DNA from: Flavobacteriaceae bacterium
GTDB lineage: Bacteria; Bacteroidota; Bacteroidia; Flavobacteriales; Flavobacteriaceae
Direction: 5' to 3'
NCBI GenBank assembly: GCA_002702895.1
Contig: PACX01000006.1
Span: forward strand, 1 to 63,969
Length of the DNA: 63,969 nucleotides
The notes under the pieces are model-generated. The model was not told the DNA's origin. It did not search any database and saw nothing but the letters and a program-made list of their open reading frames with translations. This document shows, piece by piece, positions 1-8,264 of this stretch (its first letter is position 1; each line of letters begins with the position of its first letter). A program made the translations under genes and the position numbers.

Positions 1-1042
1 AAGGATAATGATTTTTTTTTCTGCTCATTCAAAAAATAGTTTTAACAAGGAAAATAATCCATCAGGGATATCATACACTACAAGTATAAATCCAGAAGAT
101 ATTACATCTTGGCAACCAATAAAAAACATTCCTCAACCTTCTGAAGGTAAGAAACTTTTATGTTACACTAACCCCATAATGCTTTCTGAAGAGAATAATA
201 GAATTTATCTTTTTTGGAGAGGAGCTGATTGGAAACCTACTTTTGCATATTCAGATAATCTCGGATTAAGTTGGTCAAATCCTCAAATACTTCTAAAATC
301 AACAAAAAACTTATACAAAAGACCATATATGAAAGTTGTAAGTAATGGAAAAGATGAGATTCATTTTGCTTTTACTGATGGCCATCCAAGAAATGAACCT
401 TTTAATAATATTTATTACTTAAAGTATAAAAAAGGGAATTATTATAAATCTGATAATAGAATTATTGGAGATAATAATACTCTTCCATTAGAACATAATC
501 AATGTGAAATTGTATATAACTCATATGGTGAGTTTTTAAAATATAGAAATGCTGTAAAATCTTGGATATGGGATATTGCAATTAATGAAAAAGGTAATCC
601 AGCTATAGTTTATACAAGACTACCTGAAGAAACTAAGCATCAATATTATTATGCTCATTGGAATGGTAAAAATTGGGAAAATTCAATGATAAGTTCTGGC
701 GGCTCATCTTTCCCAAGATTTAAAAGAAATAAAGAAGACAGAGATCCTGAACCTCATTATTCAGGTGGAATTCATATAGATCATGAAAATATAAATACCG
801 TTTACTATTCAAAACCTGTTCAAGATATTTTTGAAATTTTTAAAGCTGTAAAAAATAATGGAAAATGGATAGAATCTAGTATTACAGTTAATTCTAAAAA
901 TGATAATGTAAGACCATATGCTATTTTAGGAGCTAATAAAAACTCTAAAGCGCAGTTGCTTTGGATGAGTAATAACTACTATAAATCATATAATGAATAT
1001 AAAACCCAAATAAAAATTGATTTTAAAGAGAATGATAATTAA
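1..1042 (+). CDS. BNR_4-type beta-propeller protein, 5' partial
   Basis: The reading frame is open to the window edge, so the first visible Met (base 8) is probably internal and the true start and any signal peptide lie outside. The visible 344 residues carry propeller-like repeats (for example YSDNLGLSWSNPQIL and HYSGGIHIDHENINTVYYS), which fit the BNR_4 family of sialidase-like propellers. That fold is used by several polysaccharide lyases and hydrolases of marine Bacteroidota, including propeller-type ulvan lyases. The catalytic residues cannot be assigned with confidence. A role in glycan breakdown is inferred from the fold and from the PUL about 7 kb away. It ends convergently with the next gene. 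Confidence 0.7.
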   Translation, partial: RIMIFFSAHSKNSFNKENNPSGISYTTSINPEDITSWQPIKNIPQPSEGKKLLCYTNPIMLSEENNRIYLFWRGADWKPTFAYSDNLGLSWSNPQILLKSTKNLYKRPYMKVVSNGKDEIHFAFTDGHPRNEPFNNIYYLKYKKGNYYKSDNRIIGDNNTLPLEHNQCEIVYNSYGEFLKYRNAVKSWIWDIAINEKGNPAIVYTRLPEETKHQYYYAHWNGKNWENSMISSGGSSFPRFKRNKEDRDPEPHYSGGIHIDHENINTVYYSKPVQDIFEIFKAVKNNGKWIESSITVNSKNDNVRPYAILGANKNSKAQLLWMSNNYYKSYNEYKTQIKIDFKENDN

Positions 1043-1078
1043 AATTTTTATTCTTAATAATTATATCATCAGTTTTTT

Positions 1079-1102
1079 TGCTAGCATTTTAGCATTTGTT
1101 TT
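1079..1102 (+). terminator. weak hairpin after the BNR_4 gene
   Basis: The arms TGCTA (1079-1083) and TAGCA (1090-1094) can form a short hairpin followed by a T-rich stretch. It lies between two convergent genes. With only five base pairs it is a weak terminator candidate. Confidence 0.3.
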
Positions 1103-1103
1103 A

Positions 1104-2072
1104 TTAAAACGTAAGGGCTTTTCTAAATGAATTTTCAACAAATCTTGGGCTTAAGTCTATCCACTTATAAAGCATTTTCCATCCAGGTTTTTCACTAGAA
1201 AAAGCATAATTATTTTCTGGGTTTATTTTTTTTGAATATGCTGCATTACATAAACTAACACATAATCTTGCTGCTATCAAATAATAAAGAATTTTAATCT
1301 CAATTTCGAGAATAGGGATTTCGTCATTATATGATTTTAATATTATTGAAGCCCAATCTAAAGGATTATCTTTATCATAAGATGCATAAGTCATTGCTAT
1401 AGCAATTTCATTAATTAACGGAGAGTATACCAAATCTCCAAAATCAATAATAGAACAAACTTTTCCATTTTGAATAAGTACATTCCATTCATTTGCATCA
1501 CTATGAATAATAGATTTCCTTAAATAAGGAATTAATGGCCTTACATTTTCATCAAATTGATAAAATAAGTTTTTAACTAAACTTCTATCTTTTGCATCGG
1601 ATATATAATCAATAAATTTTTTGTTGAGATGAAAATATTGTAAATCCCAATGCCACACTCTTGACTTTATAATATTATTATTATAAGATTGTAATTTTTT
1701 ATCCATTTTAGCTAGAAATATCCCTAAAGACTCAAACATTTTTTTAGTGTTTTTTGTACTTCCTAGCATTTCTCCTTCTAAAAAAGAAAGCATTCTACAT
1801 ATAAATTTTTGTCCATTTATTTTATGAATTTGAATATATTTACCATCAACAGCTTTGATTGGATCAGGAAATTTTTCATTGTTTTCTGACAGAAATAAAA
1901 GCACTTCATTCTCTCCCTTAATGACTGTTGCTAGCTCTGGAGAGTAAGGATATTTTTTCAATATGTATTTTTTATCTTTTGTAGTTATTAAATAATTTTC
2001 ATTTTCGTAACCATCAAGCTTATTTAATTCAATAATTTCAAGATTAAAATTTTCTTTAATTATTTTATTCAT
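1104..2072 (-). CDS. APH-family phosphotransferase (hydroxylysine-kinase-like)
   Basis: This 322-residue protein has the aminoglycoside-phosphotransferase/choline-kinase fold. The N-lobe carries a lysine-rich strand (KKYILKKYPY, near residue 40). The Brenner motif HSDANEWNVL gives the catalytic Asp192 and metal ligand Asn197, and IIDFGD holds the metal-binding Asp210. The RVWHWDLQYF stretch before the catalytic loop resembles the hydroxylysine kinase (AGPHD1) group, which is often fused to a class III aminotransferase in bacteria; here it stands alone. The substrate is not determined, but an amino acid or amino alcohol is likely. It is cytoplasmic and shows no operon partner. The family call is firm and the substrate is a guess. 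Confidence 0.8.
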   Translation of the reverse strand: MNKIIKENFNLEIIELNKLDGYENENYLITTKDKKYILKKYPYSPELATVIKGENEVLLFLSENNEKFPDPIKAVDGKYIQIHKINGQKFICRMLSFLEGEMLGSTKNTKKMFESLGIFLAKMDKKLQSYNNNIIKSRVWHWDLQYFHLNKKFIDYISDAKDRSLVKNLFYQFDENVRPLIPYLRKSIIHSDANEWNVLIQNGKVCSIIDFGDLVYSPLINEIAIAMTYASYDKDNPLDWASIILKSYNDEIPILEIEIKILYYLIAARLCVSLCNAAYSKKINPENNYAFSSEKPGWKMLYKWIDLSPRFVENSFRKALTF

Positions 2073-2098
2073 ATAATATTAAATATAATCATTATTTA

Positions 2099-2182
2099 GG
2101 CCCTGTTTTAGAGTCAAAAGCTGCTCCATAAATTTCGGAATTTGAAATTTACAATACAACAAAATCAGAAGAAGAAAAATAA
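2099..2182 (+). other. possible coding remnant with in-frame stop
   Basis: One frame reads GPVLESKAAP, then TAA, then ISEFEIYNTTKSEEEK and a second TAA. The composition looks more protein-like than its surroundings, so it may be the decayed C-terminus of a lost gene. There is no start codon and I do not recognise the family. It is weak evidence. Confidence 0.15.
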
Positions 2183-2251
2183 GTACAATTAATTGTTTAA
2201 GTATATAGGTATTTTTAAAAATTAATTTTAATATTACACTTTAATTAAACT

Positions 2252-3430
2252 ATGTATTCAAAAACAAATCAATTTAGTTTGAATGAAGATCAAAAAGCCG
2301 TTTTAGATACTGCCAATCAATTCGCTAAAAAAGAATTATACCCACATGCTGAAAAAATGGATAATGAAGAATGGTGGCCTGATGGAATTTTTAAAAAGAT
2401 GGGAGATGCTGGTTTAATTGGATTAACAGTTGACCCTAAGCTTGGAGGAGCAGGAATGAGCTATATGCAAGCTGGGTTAGTATGTCAAGCATTTGGAAGA
2501 TGGAATCATGCTATTGCTCTTAGTTGGGCAGCTCATGATAATTTATGTTTAGACAATATATTCAGAAATGGTTCTGATTATATTAGAGAAAAATTTGTTC
2601 CAGGTCTTTGTTCAGGTGATTTAATAGGTGCTTTAGGCTTAACGGAACCAGGTGCAGGTTCAGATGCATTGGGCTCTATGCGAACTACAGCTAGAAAAGA
2701 AGGAGATTACTATATTTTAAATGGAAGTAAAACATATATTACAAATGGATCAATTGCAGATATAATTTTAGTTTATGCAAAAACTAATCTAAATAACAAA
2801 AATAAAGGTATTTCGTCTTTTGTTATTGAAACTAAAAACCCAGGATTTAAGGTTGTTTCTAAATTAAAAAAAATGGGCTACAGAGGGAGTCAAACCTCTG
2901 AATTATTTTTTGATAATTTCAAAGTTCCTGTAAAAAATATGATTGGCAAAGAAGGGCAAGGACATATTACTGTAATGAATGGTCTTGATTTTGAAAGAGC
3001 AATGATCGCTCCAATTGCATTAGGAATTAGTGAAAGAGCTTTAGAACTTTCTATTGAATATGCAAAAATTAGAGAACAATTTGGAAAACCTATTTCTAAC
3101 TTTCAAATGATTCAATCTAAAATAGCTGACATGTACACTTCTGTTCAATCTATTAAAGCTTTAGTATACTCCGTATTAGCTGAATGTGATTCTACAGAGA
3201 AAAAAGAGGCAGGTAAAGGAAAAATTCACATGAATACTTCTGCATCCGTTATGTTTGCATCAACTACAACTAATAAAATTTTAGATGATGCTGTTCAAAT
3301 TCATGGCGGTATGGGTTACATGTGGGAAAGTGAAATCAATCGTTTGTATAGATCCAGTAAGTTATTAGATATTGGAGCTGGAACAACTGAAATTAGAAAA
3401 AAAATTATAGGTGAAGGATTACTAGAATAA
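2252..3430 (+). CDS. acyl-CoA dehydrogenase, isovaleryl-CoA dehydrogenase-like
   Basis: FAD-dependent acyl-CoA dehydrogenase of 392 residues, the normal length. The FAD/substrate signature GLTEPGAGSDALGSM is at about residues 129-143, and IREQFGKPISNFQ and QIHGGMGYM mark the C-terminal helical domain. The position of the usual catalytic Glu near the C-terminus (YEGT in medium-chain enzymes) reads GAGT here. A Glu instead sits in GLDFERA (Glu248), as in isovaleryl-CoA dehydrogenase. It therefore probably oxidises a branched or short acyl-CoA in leucine breakdown, passing electrons to ETF. No other leucine-pathway gene is adjacent, so the precise substrate is inferred. Confidence 0.88.
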   Translation: MYSKTNQFSLNEDQKAVLDTANQFAKKELYPHAEKMDNEEWWPDGIFKKMGDAGLIGLTVDPKLGGAGMSYMQAGLVCQAFGRWNHAIALSWAAHDNLCLDNIFRNGSDYIREKFVPGLCSGDLIGALGLTEPGAGSDALGSMRTTARKEGDYYILNGSKTYITNGSIADIILVYAKTNLNNKNKGISSFVIETKNPGFKVVSKLKKMGYRGSQTSELFFDNFKVPVKNMIGKEGQGHITVMNGLDFERAMIAPIALGISERALELSIEYAKIREQFGKPISNFQMIQSKIADMYTSVQSIKALVYSVLAECDSTEKKEAGKGKIHMNTSASVMFASTTTNKILDDAVQIHGGMGYMWESEINRLYRSSKLLDIGAGTTEIRKKIIGEGLLE

Positions 3431-3442
3431 ACAAACTAATAA

Positions 3443-4456
3443 TTGAAAAAGCATTTAACTATACTTTTACTTTCAATTATAATTTTTTCTTGTAGCAAAG
3501 ATGAAATTATTGAAGAGGAAAACAATAATTCTAATTCCTCAAGTGCTATGGTTGTAGGATATTTTCCCTCATGGAGATTTAATTTAAATAATCAAATTAA
3601 TTACTGTAAAATAACTCATTTAAATCTTGCTTTTGCAAATCCTGATTCTAATGGAAATCTTATTATGCCTGATATTTCCGCTGTAGTAAATAAGGCTAAA
3701 TCTGAAAACCCTAATATCAAAATTTCTATTTCAATCGGAGGAGGTGCTTTAACATCTGAACAAGCTAGTAATTGGTCTAATTTAATTGATAAACCTGAAA
3801 ATATTCCCAGTCTAGTATCTAAAATTGTGGAATATGTTATTGATAATAACTTAGACGGAGTAGACGTAGACCTAGAATGGCAATATGTTACATCAGGATA
3901 TAGTAATTTTGTTATAAATCTTAATACTGAGCTAGATAAGCATTCCAAAATTATATCAGCTGCTCTACCCGGAACAACAAAATATACTAATATAACAGCC
4001 GATGCTCTACAGGTCTTTGATTATATACATATTATGGCCTATGATTTTAAAGGTCCATGGAAACCTAATGATAGCGGACAACACAGTTCATATTCTCATG
4101 CACAACAATCCATAAATTTTTGGAAGAATTCTATTGGTGTTTCTGCTAAAAAATTAATACTTGGAGTTCCTTTTTATGGATACGATTTTACAAATTCTTC
4201 AAATGTAAATGCATTTACTTTTTCAAGTATGGTATCATTAAACACATCTTATGCTGATATAGATAACGTAGGCTCAAAATTTTATAATGGAAGGTCAACT
4301 ATCCGATTAAAAGTAAAATTAGCTAGTCAAGAATTAAATGGTATTATGATATGGGAATTAGGTCAGGACTCATTTAGCGAATATTCACTTTTAAAAACAA
4401 TTCACAAAGAATACTCAAATTTAGGATTCACTACAACCGGTCTTTGTAATGATTAG
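3443..4456 (+). CDS. GH18 glycoside hydrolase, lipoprotein (chitinase-like)
   Basis: A 337-residue surface or periplasmic lipoprotein. The start is TTG, chosen because a lipoprotein signal (MKKHLTILLLSIIIFSC, Cys17) begins there. The GH18 signature LDGVDVDLEW supplies Asp138, Asp141, Asp143 and the acid Glu145. A GH18 strand motif ISISIGGGA lies upstream and HIMAYDF downstream, so the catalytic barrel appears complete. GH18 enzymes cleave chitin or the chitobiose core of N-glycans by substrate-assisted catalysis; which applies here is not clear. It lies only 12 bases after the acyl-CoA dehydrogenase and ends 3 bases from the convergent azurin gene. Confidence 0.88.
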   Translation: MKKHLTILLLSIIIFSCSKDEIIEEENNNSNSSSAMVVGYFPSWRFNLNNQINYCKITHLNLAFANPDSNGNLIMPDISAVVNKAKSENPNIKISISIGGGALTSEQASNWSNLIDKPENIPSLVSKIVEYVIDNNLDGVDVDLEWQYVTSGYSNFVINLNTELDKHSKIISAALPGTTKYTNITADALQVFDYIHIMAYDFKGPWKPNDSGQHSSYSHAQQSINFWKNSIGVSAKKLILGVPFYGYDFTNSSNVNAFTFSSMVSLNTSYADIDNVGSKFYNGRSTIRLKVKLASQELNGIMIWELGQDSFSEYSLLKTIHKEYSNLGFTTTGLCND

Positions 4457-4459
4457 CTA

Positions 4460-4945
4460 TTATTTTACAATTAATTGTCCACTCATTAATTGGTAGTGAG
4501 CAGGGAAAGTACATATAAAATTGTAAATACCTTTTTCTGGTGCTTCAAAACTTATAGTTACACTTTCACCTCCCCCAATTAATTTAGTATAAGCTATCAT
4601 TTCATCTCCCTCAGGAATATATTCAGTATTTCTGGCTTCAACTGCTTTTCTAGCAAATACATCAACATCGACTCCACTTTTAAGTAATACAAAATTATGG
4701 CCCATAATCATTTTATTTCCTCTTCCAGTATGATTTAAAGTTAAAGTAACTTTTTGGCCTGGGCGAGCTGATAAAACTTTTTTATCAAATTGCATTAAAT
4801 CATTAGAATTCAAAATTATTTTAATTTCATCTTGAATTTGAATTACTTTTTCTTTTTTTAAGGATTTTACAGATTTGGAGGTTGTAGAGTTATTACAACC
4901 AATGAAAAAACCAATTAATGTAAGAATTGATAAAAAAATTTTCAT
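4460..4945 (-). CDS. azurin-like blue copper lipoprotein
   Basis: Small type I copper protein of 161 residues with a lipoprotein signal ending at Cys17 (GFFIGC). The copper ligands are visible: His83 in MGHNF, then Cys145, His150 and Met154 in CTFPAHYQLM. The C-x4-H-x3-M spacing matches azurin. Between the signal and the domain is a short Ser/Lys linker. It is probably anchored to a membrane facing the periplasm and carries single electrons. The partner is unknown. It is monocistronic as far as can be seen. Confidence 0.9.
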   Translation of the reverse strand: MKIFLSILTLIGFFIGCNNSTTSKSVKSLKKEKVIQIQDEIKIILNSNDLMQFDKKVLSARPGQKVTLTLNHTGRGNKMIMGHNFVLLKSGVDVDVFARKAVEARNTEYIPEGDEMIAYTKLIGGGESVTISFEAPEKGIYNFICTFPAHYQLMSGQLIVK

Positions 4946-4968
4946 TTGTTAATTATATTATAATTTAA

Positions 4969-5082
4969 GGTATAAATTTACAACAACTTTATTCAAAATT
5001 TTACTTTGATTACAAAAAAAATAAAGAAGATCTTGTAAATGAATTAGGAGATTATTTTGAAAGAGTTTTAAAGTATAATTAA
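4969..5082 (+). other. possible C-terminal gene remnant
   Basis: This stretch lies in the 282-base gap between the azurin and TPR genes. It holds an open frame with no start codon, ending KEDLVNELGDYFERVLKYN and TAA. The amphipathic composition resembles the tail of a real protein. No parent family was recognised, and chance cannot be excluded in such AT-rich DNA. Confidence 0.15.
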
Positions 5083-5227
5083 TGTATTGCAAACCCTCAA
5101 AAATTTCAGCTTTTTTTTATATAAAATATAAATTAATGGTTTGTAAAATGTCATTTTCATAAATCACATGCTTATCAGTATGTATTAACTTATTTTTTAA
5201 TTATATTCACACAAAAAATTTATAATT

Positions 5228-6352
5228 ATGAAAAAAATACTAATATTGACAATGTTTTCCATTGGATTTATTTTAAATTCCAATGCACAACAATGGATTG
5301 AAAAAAGTTCATGCGATAAGGATGCTTACGCAATAGTAAATGAATCAATTGACCATCTTTCAAATCTTGAACATCTCATGGCAATCGGAATGGCTAAAGC
5401 TGCTTTAGTTATTGATAAAGATTGTGGATGCGCAAAATTAGTTTTAGCTGCTGCTGCAAGTAATAACAAAGATTGGGGTTCTAGATCAGCTAAACTGCAA
5501 AAAATTAATGCTAACAATCTAAGTGATGTTGAAAAAGCTTGGTTTATGCTTCTTTCTACTCCAAATGAAAATTTTGAAACAAGTGCAAAAAAAGCCCTAG
5601 CAATGTATCCAGATAGTGCATTAATAAATTGGCTTAATACAAGTTATAATGATACAGAGGCAATGAAAAAGTTTGCTAACAAATTTCCTGCAAATGCTGC
5701 TAGCGCACACAATGCAATAGCATATTCTCAAGCAAGAAATGGAAACTATGAAGCTGCATATTCTTCTCTTTTCAAATCGCTAACAATTCACCAAGGTCCA
5801 AATGCTTTAGACTCACAGGGCGAAATTGCTGCAATGGAAGGGGATTATGAAAAGGCTTTTAATAGTCAGTTAAAGGCATATGATTATGCTCCCTTTGCAT
5901 CACCATATCAACCAAAACTAGTTACTTATTGGAGAAATATGAATAAGGAAAATCTAGTTAAAAACTTACAAGAGGCACAATCTAATGTTCAAAATGCAAT
6001 ACTTGAGAGAGATTTGGAAGAATGGAAAAAGTACATTACTGATGATATGATGTTGACCTCTGGAGACTCAAGTTTAACGAAATTTTACACACAAACAGAT
6101 GAACTATTTATGGCTGATAGAAATTTTACCTGGGATAGTTTTGATCTAAAAGATTTTGACATAGACTTTTCTCCTGATATGAATACCGCAATTGTAAAAT
6201 TTTATGCTAAAGGTGCTTATACCTTTAATGAATCAAAAGAAACTATTGATTACAGTACTAGAGCTTCTGCTGTATGGATTTCAACTAATTCTGGATGGAA
6301 AATGGTTCATGCAAACTGGGCTCCATTTGGAGGTTCAGGAATTCCTGAGTAG
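5228..6352 (+). CDS. secreted TPR-like protein with NTF2-like C-terminal domain
   Basis: A 374-residue exported protein with a Sec signal (MKKILILTMFSIGFILNSNAQ). Residues of about 30-235 are helical and repeat-like, with TPR-type features such as NYEAAYSSLFKSL and DYEKAFNSQLKAY. Residues of about 240-374 look like an NTF2/SnoaL-type domain (YITDDMMLTSGDS near its start and SGWKMVHANWAPF at its end). No catalytic residues are identifiable and the function is unknown. A strong hairpin terminator follows. Another secreted NTF2-like protein is encoded nearby at 6825-7280. Confidence 0.7.
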   Translation: MKKILILTMFSIGFILNSNAQQWIEKSSCDKDAYAIVNESIDHLSNLEHLMAIGMAKAALVIDKDCGCAKLVLAAAASNNKDWGSRSAKLQKINANNLSDVEKAWFMLLSTPNENFETSAKKALAMYPDSALINWLNTSYNDTEAMKKFANKFPANAASAHNAIAYSQARNGNYEAAYSSLFKSLTIHQGPNALDSQGEIAAMEGDYEKAFNSQLKAYDYAPFASPYQPKLVTYWRNMNKENLVKNLQEAQSNVQNAILERDLEEWKKYITDDMMLTSGDSSLTKFYTQTDELFMADRNFTWDSFDLKDFDIDFSPDMNTAIVKFYAKGAYTFNESKETIDYSTRASAVWISTNSGWKMVHANWAPFGGSGIPE

Positions 6353-6373
6353 AATTTAAATAAAATATCAAAT

Positions 6374-6408
6374 AAAAAAACCTTCAATTATCATTGAAGG
6401 TTTTTTTT
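6374..6408. terminator. bidirectional intrinsic terminator
   Basis: The arms CCTTCAAT (6381-6388) and ATTGAAGG (6393-6400) enclose a TATC loop. An A-run precedes the hairpin and a T-run follows it, so it can end transcription of both the upstream plus-strand gene and the downstream minus-strand gene. This is the clearest simple terminator in the window. Confidence 0.9.
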
Positions 6409-6428
6409 ATTTTAAATTGAAAAAAAAA

Positions 6429-6773
6429 TTATTTATTAGCTTTTCTATTTGCAATAAAACTTTTAATAAAATAAAGCATTGATAAAGCAGATGTCCCTAT
6501 CATTAAAAGAACTCTAATTAGACCGATACCCCCTTGATCAATTGATTTTGGAAGTCTCATGCCAGCTAGAGATAATAAAATAATAAAAGTCAAAAGAACA
6601 GCTATATGAGCTATAACTTTATTTTCATTTTTAATTCCAGATGAACATAAAAGTAGAGCAACTCCAAAACCTACAGGAATTAGAGCAGTTGGTGAGGAAA
6701 CATCTAAGTAGCCCCATGCTCCTATTAGAATTAAACATATAGAATTTAAATAATTAGCATTTGTAGAATTCAT
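6429..6773 (-). CDS. small integral membrane protein, unknown function
   Basis: A 114-residue hydrophobic protein with about four predicted membrane helices (near residues 9-25, 28-46, 55-70 and 84-107) and a basic tail (RKANK). The layout is loosely like TMEM14-type small membrane proteins, but I cannot assign the family. It is the last gene of a probable three-gene minus-strand operon with the NTF2-like and DUF2892 genes. Confidence 0.6.
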   Translation of the reverse strand: MNSTNANYLNSICLILIGAWGYLDVSSPTALIPVGFGVALLLCSSGIKNENKVIAHIAVLLTFIILLSLAGMRLPKSIDQGGIGLIRVLLMIGTSALSMLYFIKSFIANRKANK

Positions 6774-6824
6774 ATTTTTTGATTTTAAAATAAATTTATT
6801 TTTAATAAAAATACAAGATAATTC

Positions 6825-7280
6825 TTAATTAGAAGAAGAAGTATGATCACTTACAATAAACCATTTACCATTTACTTTTTTCCAAATTAAAGTAAAATGC
6901 CCAAAACTATCGTCAATAGTTCTTTTTAAATAATATTCTCCTATTAAATATGCAGTTTTTTTGGATAAAGATTTTATCTTTTTTACAGTAAAAGATAATT
7001 TTCCCATTGTCTTTAGGTCTGGGTATGATCTCTTATATCTTTCTTTAGTAGCATTCCAGCCATATATAGGGCCGTTAGATCCTGAAAAAACAAGTTCTTC
7101 AGATCTCAAGTAGCCATCCATAAAAGAATCAATATCTCCATTATTCCAAGCTTTTTCTTGAAAATCCATAACCTTCATAATATCTAAGGAATCTTTAATT
7201 GGAATATTATTCTGAGAATAAGACTGACCAAAAAAAATAAATAATATTAAAATGCTATAAGTATATTTTAAAAGATGCAT
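6825..7280 (-). CDS. secreted NTF2/SnoaL-like protein (DUF4440 type)
   Basis: A 151-residue protein with a signal peptide (cleavage probably after SYSQ). The mature part is a single cone-shaped NTF2-like domain: an initial helix (MDFQEKAWNNGDIDSFM), the pattern LVFSGSNGPIYGWNA, and final strands GHFTLIWKKVNGKWFIVSDH. This pattern is typical of secreted DUF4440 proteins of Bacteroidota, whose function is generally unknown. It lies 8 bases downstream of the DUF2892 gene, so the two are probably cotranscribed. Confidence 0.75.
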   Translation of the reverse strand: MHLLKYTYSILILFIFFGQSYSQNNIPIKDSLDIMKVMDFQEKAWNNGDIDSFMDGYLRSEELVFSGSNGPIYGWNATKERYKRSYPDLKTMGKLSFTVKKIKSLSKKTAYLIGEYYLKRTIDDSFGHFTLIWKKVNGKWFIVSDHTSSSN

Positions 7281-7288
7281 TGAGTTTA

Positions 7289-7513
7289 TTATTTTCCATT
7301 TTGTATAGGATCTGTATCAGGCATAATCTTATTCAAAATTGTATAAACTGGACAAAATTTTGTGATGGGACTAGCTATTTGTAGAATAGCTACCCCTACT
7401 GCAACGTAAATCCAATTTAATCCAAATTCACTTGCTAGTAAAATAGAACTAATATTTAAAATTCCTACAATTCCATCATGTACTCTTACTTTAATTATAT
7501 TTTTTTCATTCAT
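7289..7513 (-). CDS. DUF2892 (YgaP-type transmembrane) protein
   Basis: A 74-residue protein with two membrane helices and the conserved ending FCPVYTILNK typical of DUF2892. The family also occurs as the membrane tail of the rhodanese YgaP, and its own role is not established. It is the first gene of a minus-strand operon and is divergent from the TetR regulator, with a palindrome between them. Control by that regulator is an inference from this layout. Confidence 0.8.
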   Translation of the reverse strand: MNEKNIIKVRVHDGIVGILNISSILLASEFGLNWIYVAVGVAILQIASPITKFCPVYTILNKIMPDTDPIQNGK

Positions 7514-7608
7514 CTTTTTTGGTATTTATAATTATAATTTATATCGAATATAAATTACTAATTGTTAATAAAAAATTAATCTTAAATATAATCAAAATGT
7601 GAATATTA

Positions 7609-7624
7609 CATACTTTAGAGTATG
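7609..7624. promoter_or_regulatory. palindrome, candidate TetR operator
   Basis: CATACT (7609-7614) and AGTATG (7619-7624) form a perfect inverted repeat with a 4-base spacer. It lies 31 bases before the TetR start in the gap between divergent genes, where TetR-family repressors commonly bind. Binding is inferred. Confidence 0.45.
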
Positions 7625-7655
7625 CTTTTAATTTAAATCATTGAAATTCAACTAA

Positions 7656-8264
7656 ATGGAACAAAAATTAAAATCTTTAACGACTCAAAAACTAATTTTA
7701 GAAACATCTTTTCAAATGTTTTATGAAAATGGGTTTAATCATACTAGTATACCTGATATTATGCAAAAAACTAATCTAACTAAAGGAGCATTTTATCATC
7801 ATTTTACAAATAAACTTGAAATAGGAAAAAAAGTAATAGAAAATATATTAAAAAGAAGAATTTATGATGGATTTATTGCTCCTCTAAAAGAAAATACTAC
7901 AAGAAAAATTCCTGACCTTTTGTTTTCTACTTTTACTGAAAGAATAAATAAATTTTCTGAAAAAGAAAAAGAATTAGGTTGTCCTGCCAATAATTTAATT
8001 AATGAAGTTGGATGTTCTATTGAAGATTTTAGACTTCCTTTAAGAAATTTAATGGATGAATGGTACAAGATTTTAGTAGAAACAATTGAAAAAGGAAAAG
8101 AAAAAAATGAAATAAAAAGTGATGTTGATTCCGCTGCTACTGCCACTCTTTTAATTTGTTCATTTGAAGGGACTAGAGGAATAAGAAAAGTATATGATGA
8201 TGATAAACTTTTTAATAACTATTTGAACTCTGTAAAAATTTTTATAAAAAGTATTTCTAAATAA
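7656..8264 (+). CDS. TetR/AcrR-family transcriptional regulator
   Basis: A 202-residue regulator. The N-terminal DNA-binding domain shows the standard pattern: ILETSFQMFYENGFNHTSI, then the helix-turn-helix DIMQKTNLTKGAFYHHF. The variable C-terminal ligand domain does not reveal its inducer. It is divergent from the DUF2892 operon and is probably an autoregulator and its repressor. Its stop codon abuts the stop codon of the convergent esterase gene, with no bases between. Confidence 0.9.
   Translation: MEQKLKSLTTQKLILETSFQMFYENGFNHTSIPDIMQKTNLTKGAFYHHFTNKLEIGKKVIENILKRRIYDGFIAPLKENTTRKIPDLLFSTFTERINKFSEKEKELGCPANNLINEVGCSIEDFRLPLRNLMDEWYKILVETIEKGKEKNEIKSDVDSAATATLLICSFEGTRGIRKVYDDDKLFNNYLNSVKIFIKSISK

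Noticed and set aside
3616-3948. Open frame of 110 codons on the minus strand inside the GH18 gene
   Set aside because: It lies wholly antisense to a gene with intact catalytic motifs, has no recognisable domain and no promoter-like sequence.
3443-4456. GH18 gene as a member of the sulfatase PUL
   Set aside because: It is separated by several unrelated genes and a regulator, and its chemistry (chitin or N-glycan) does not match a galactan locus.
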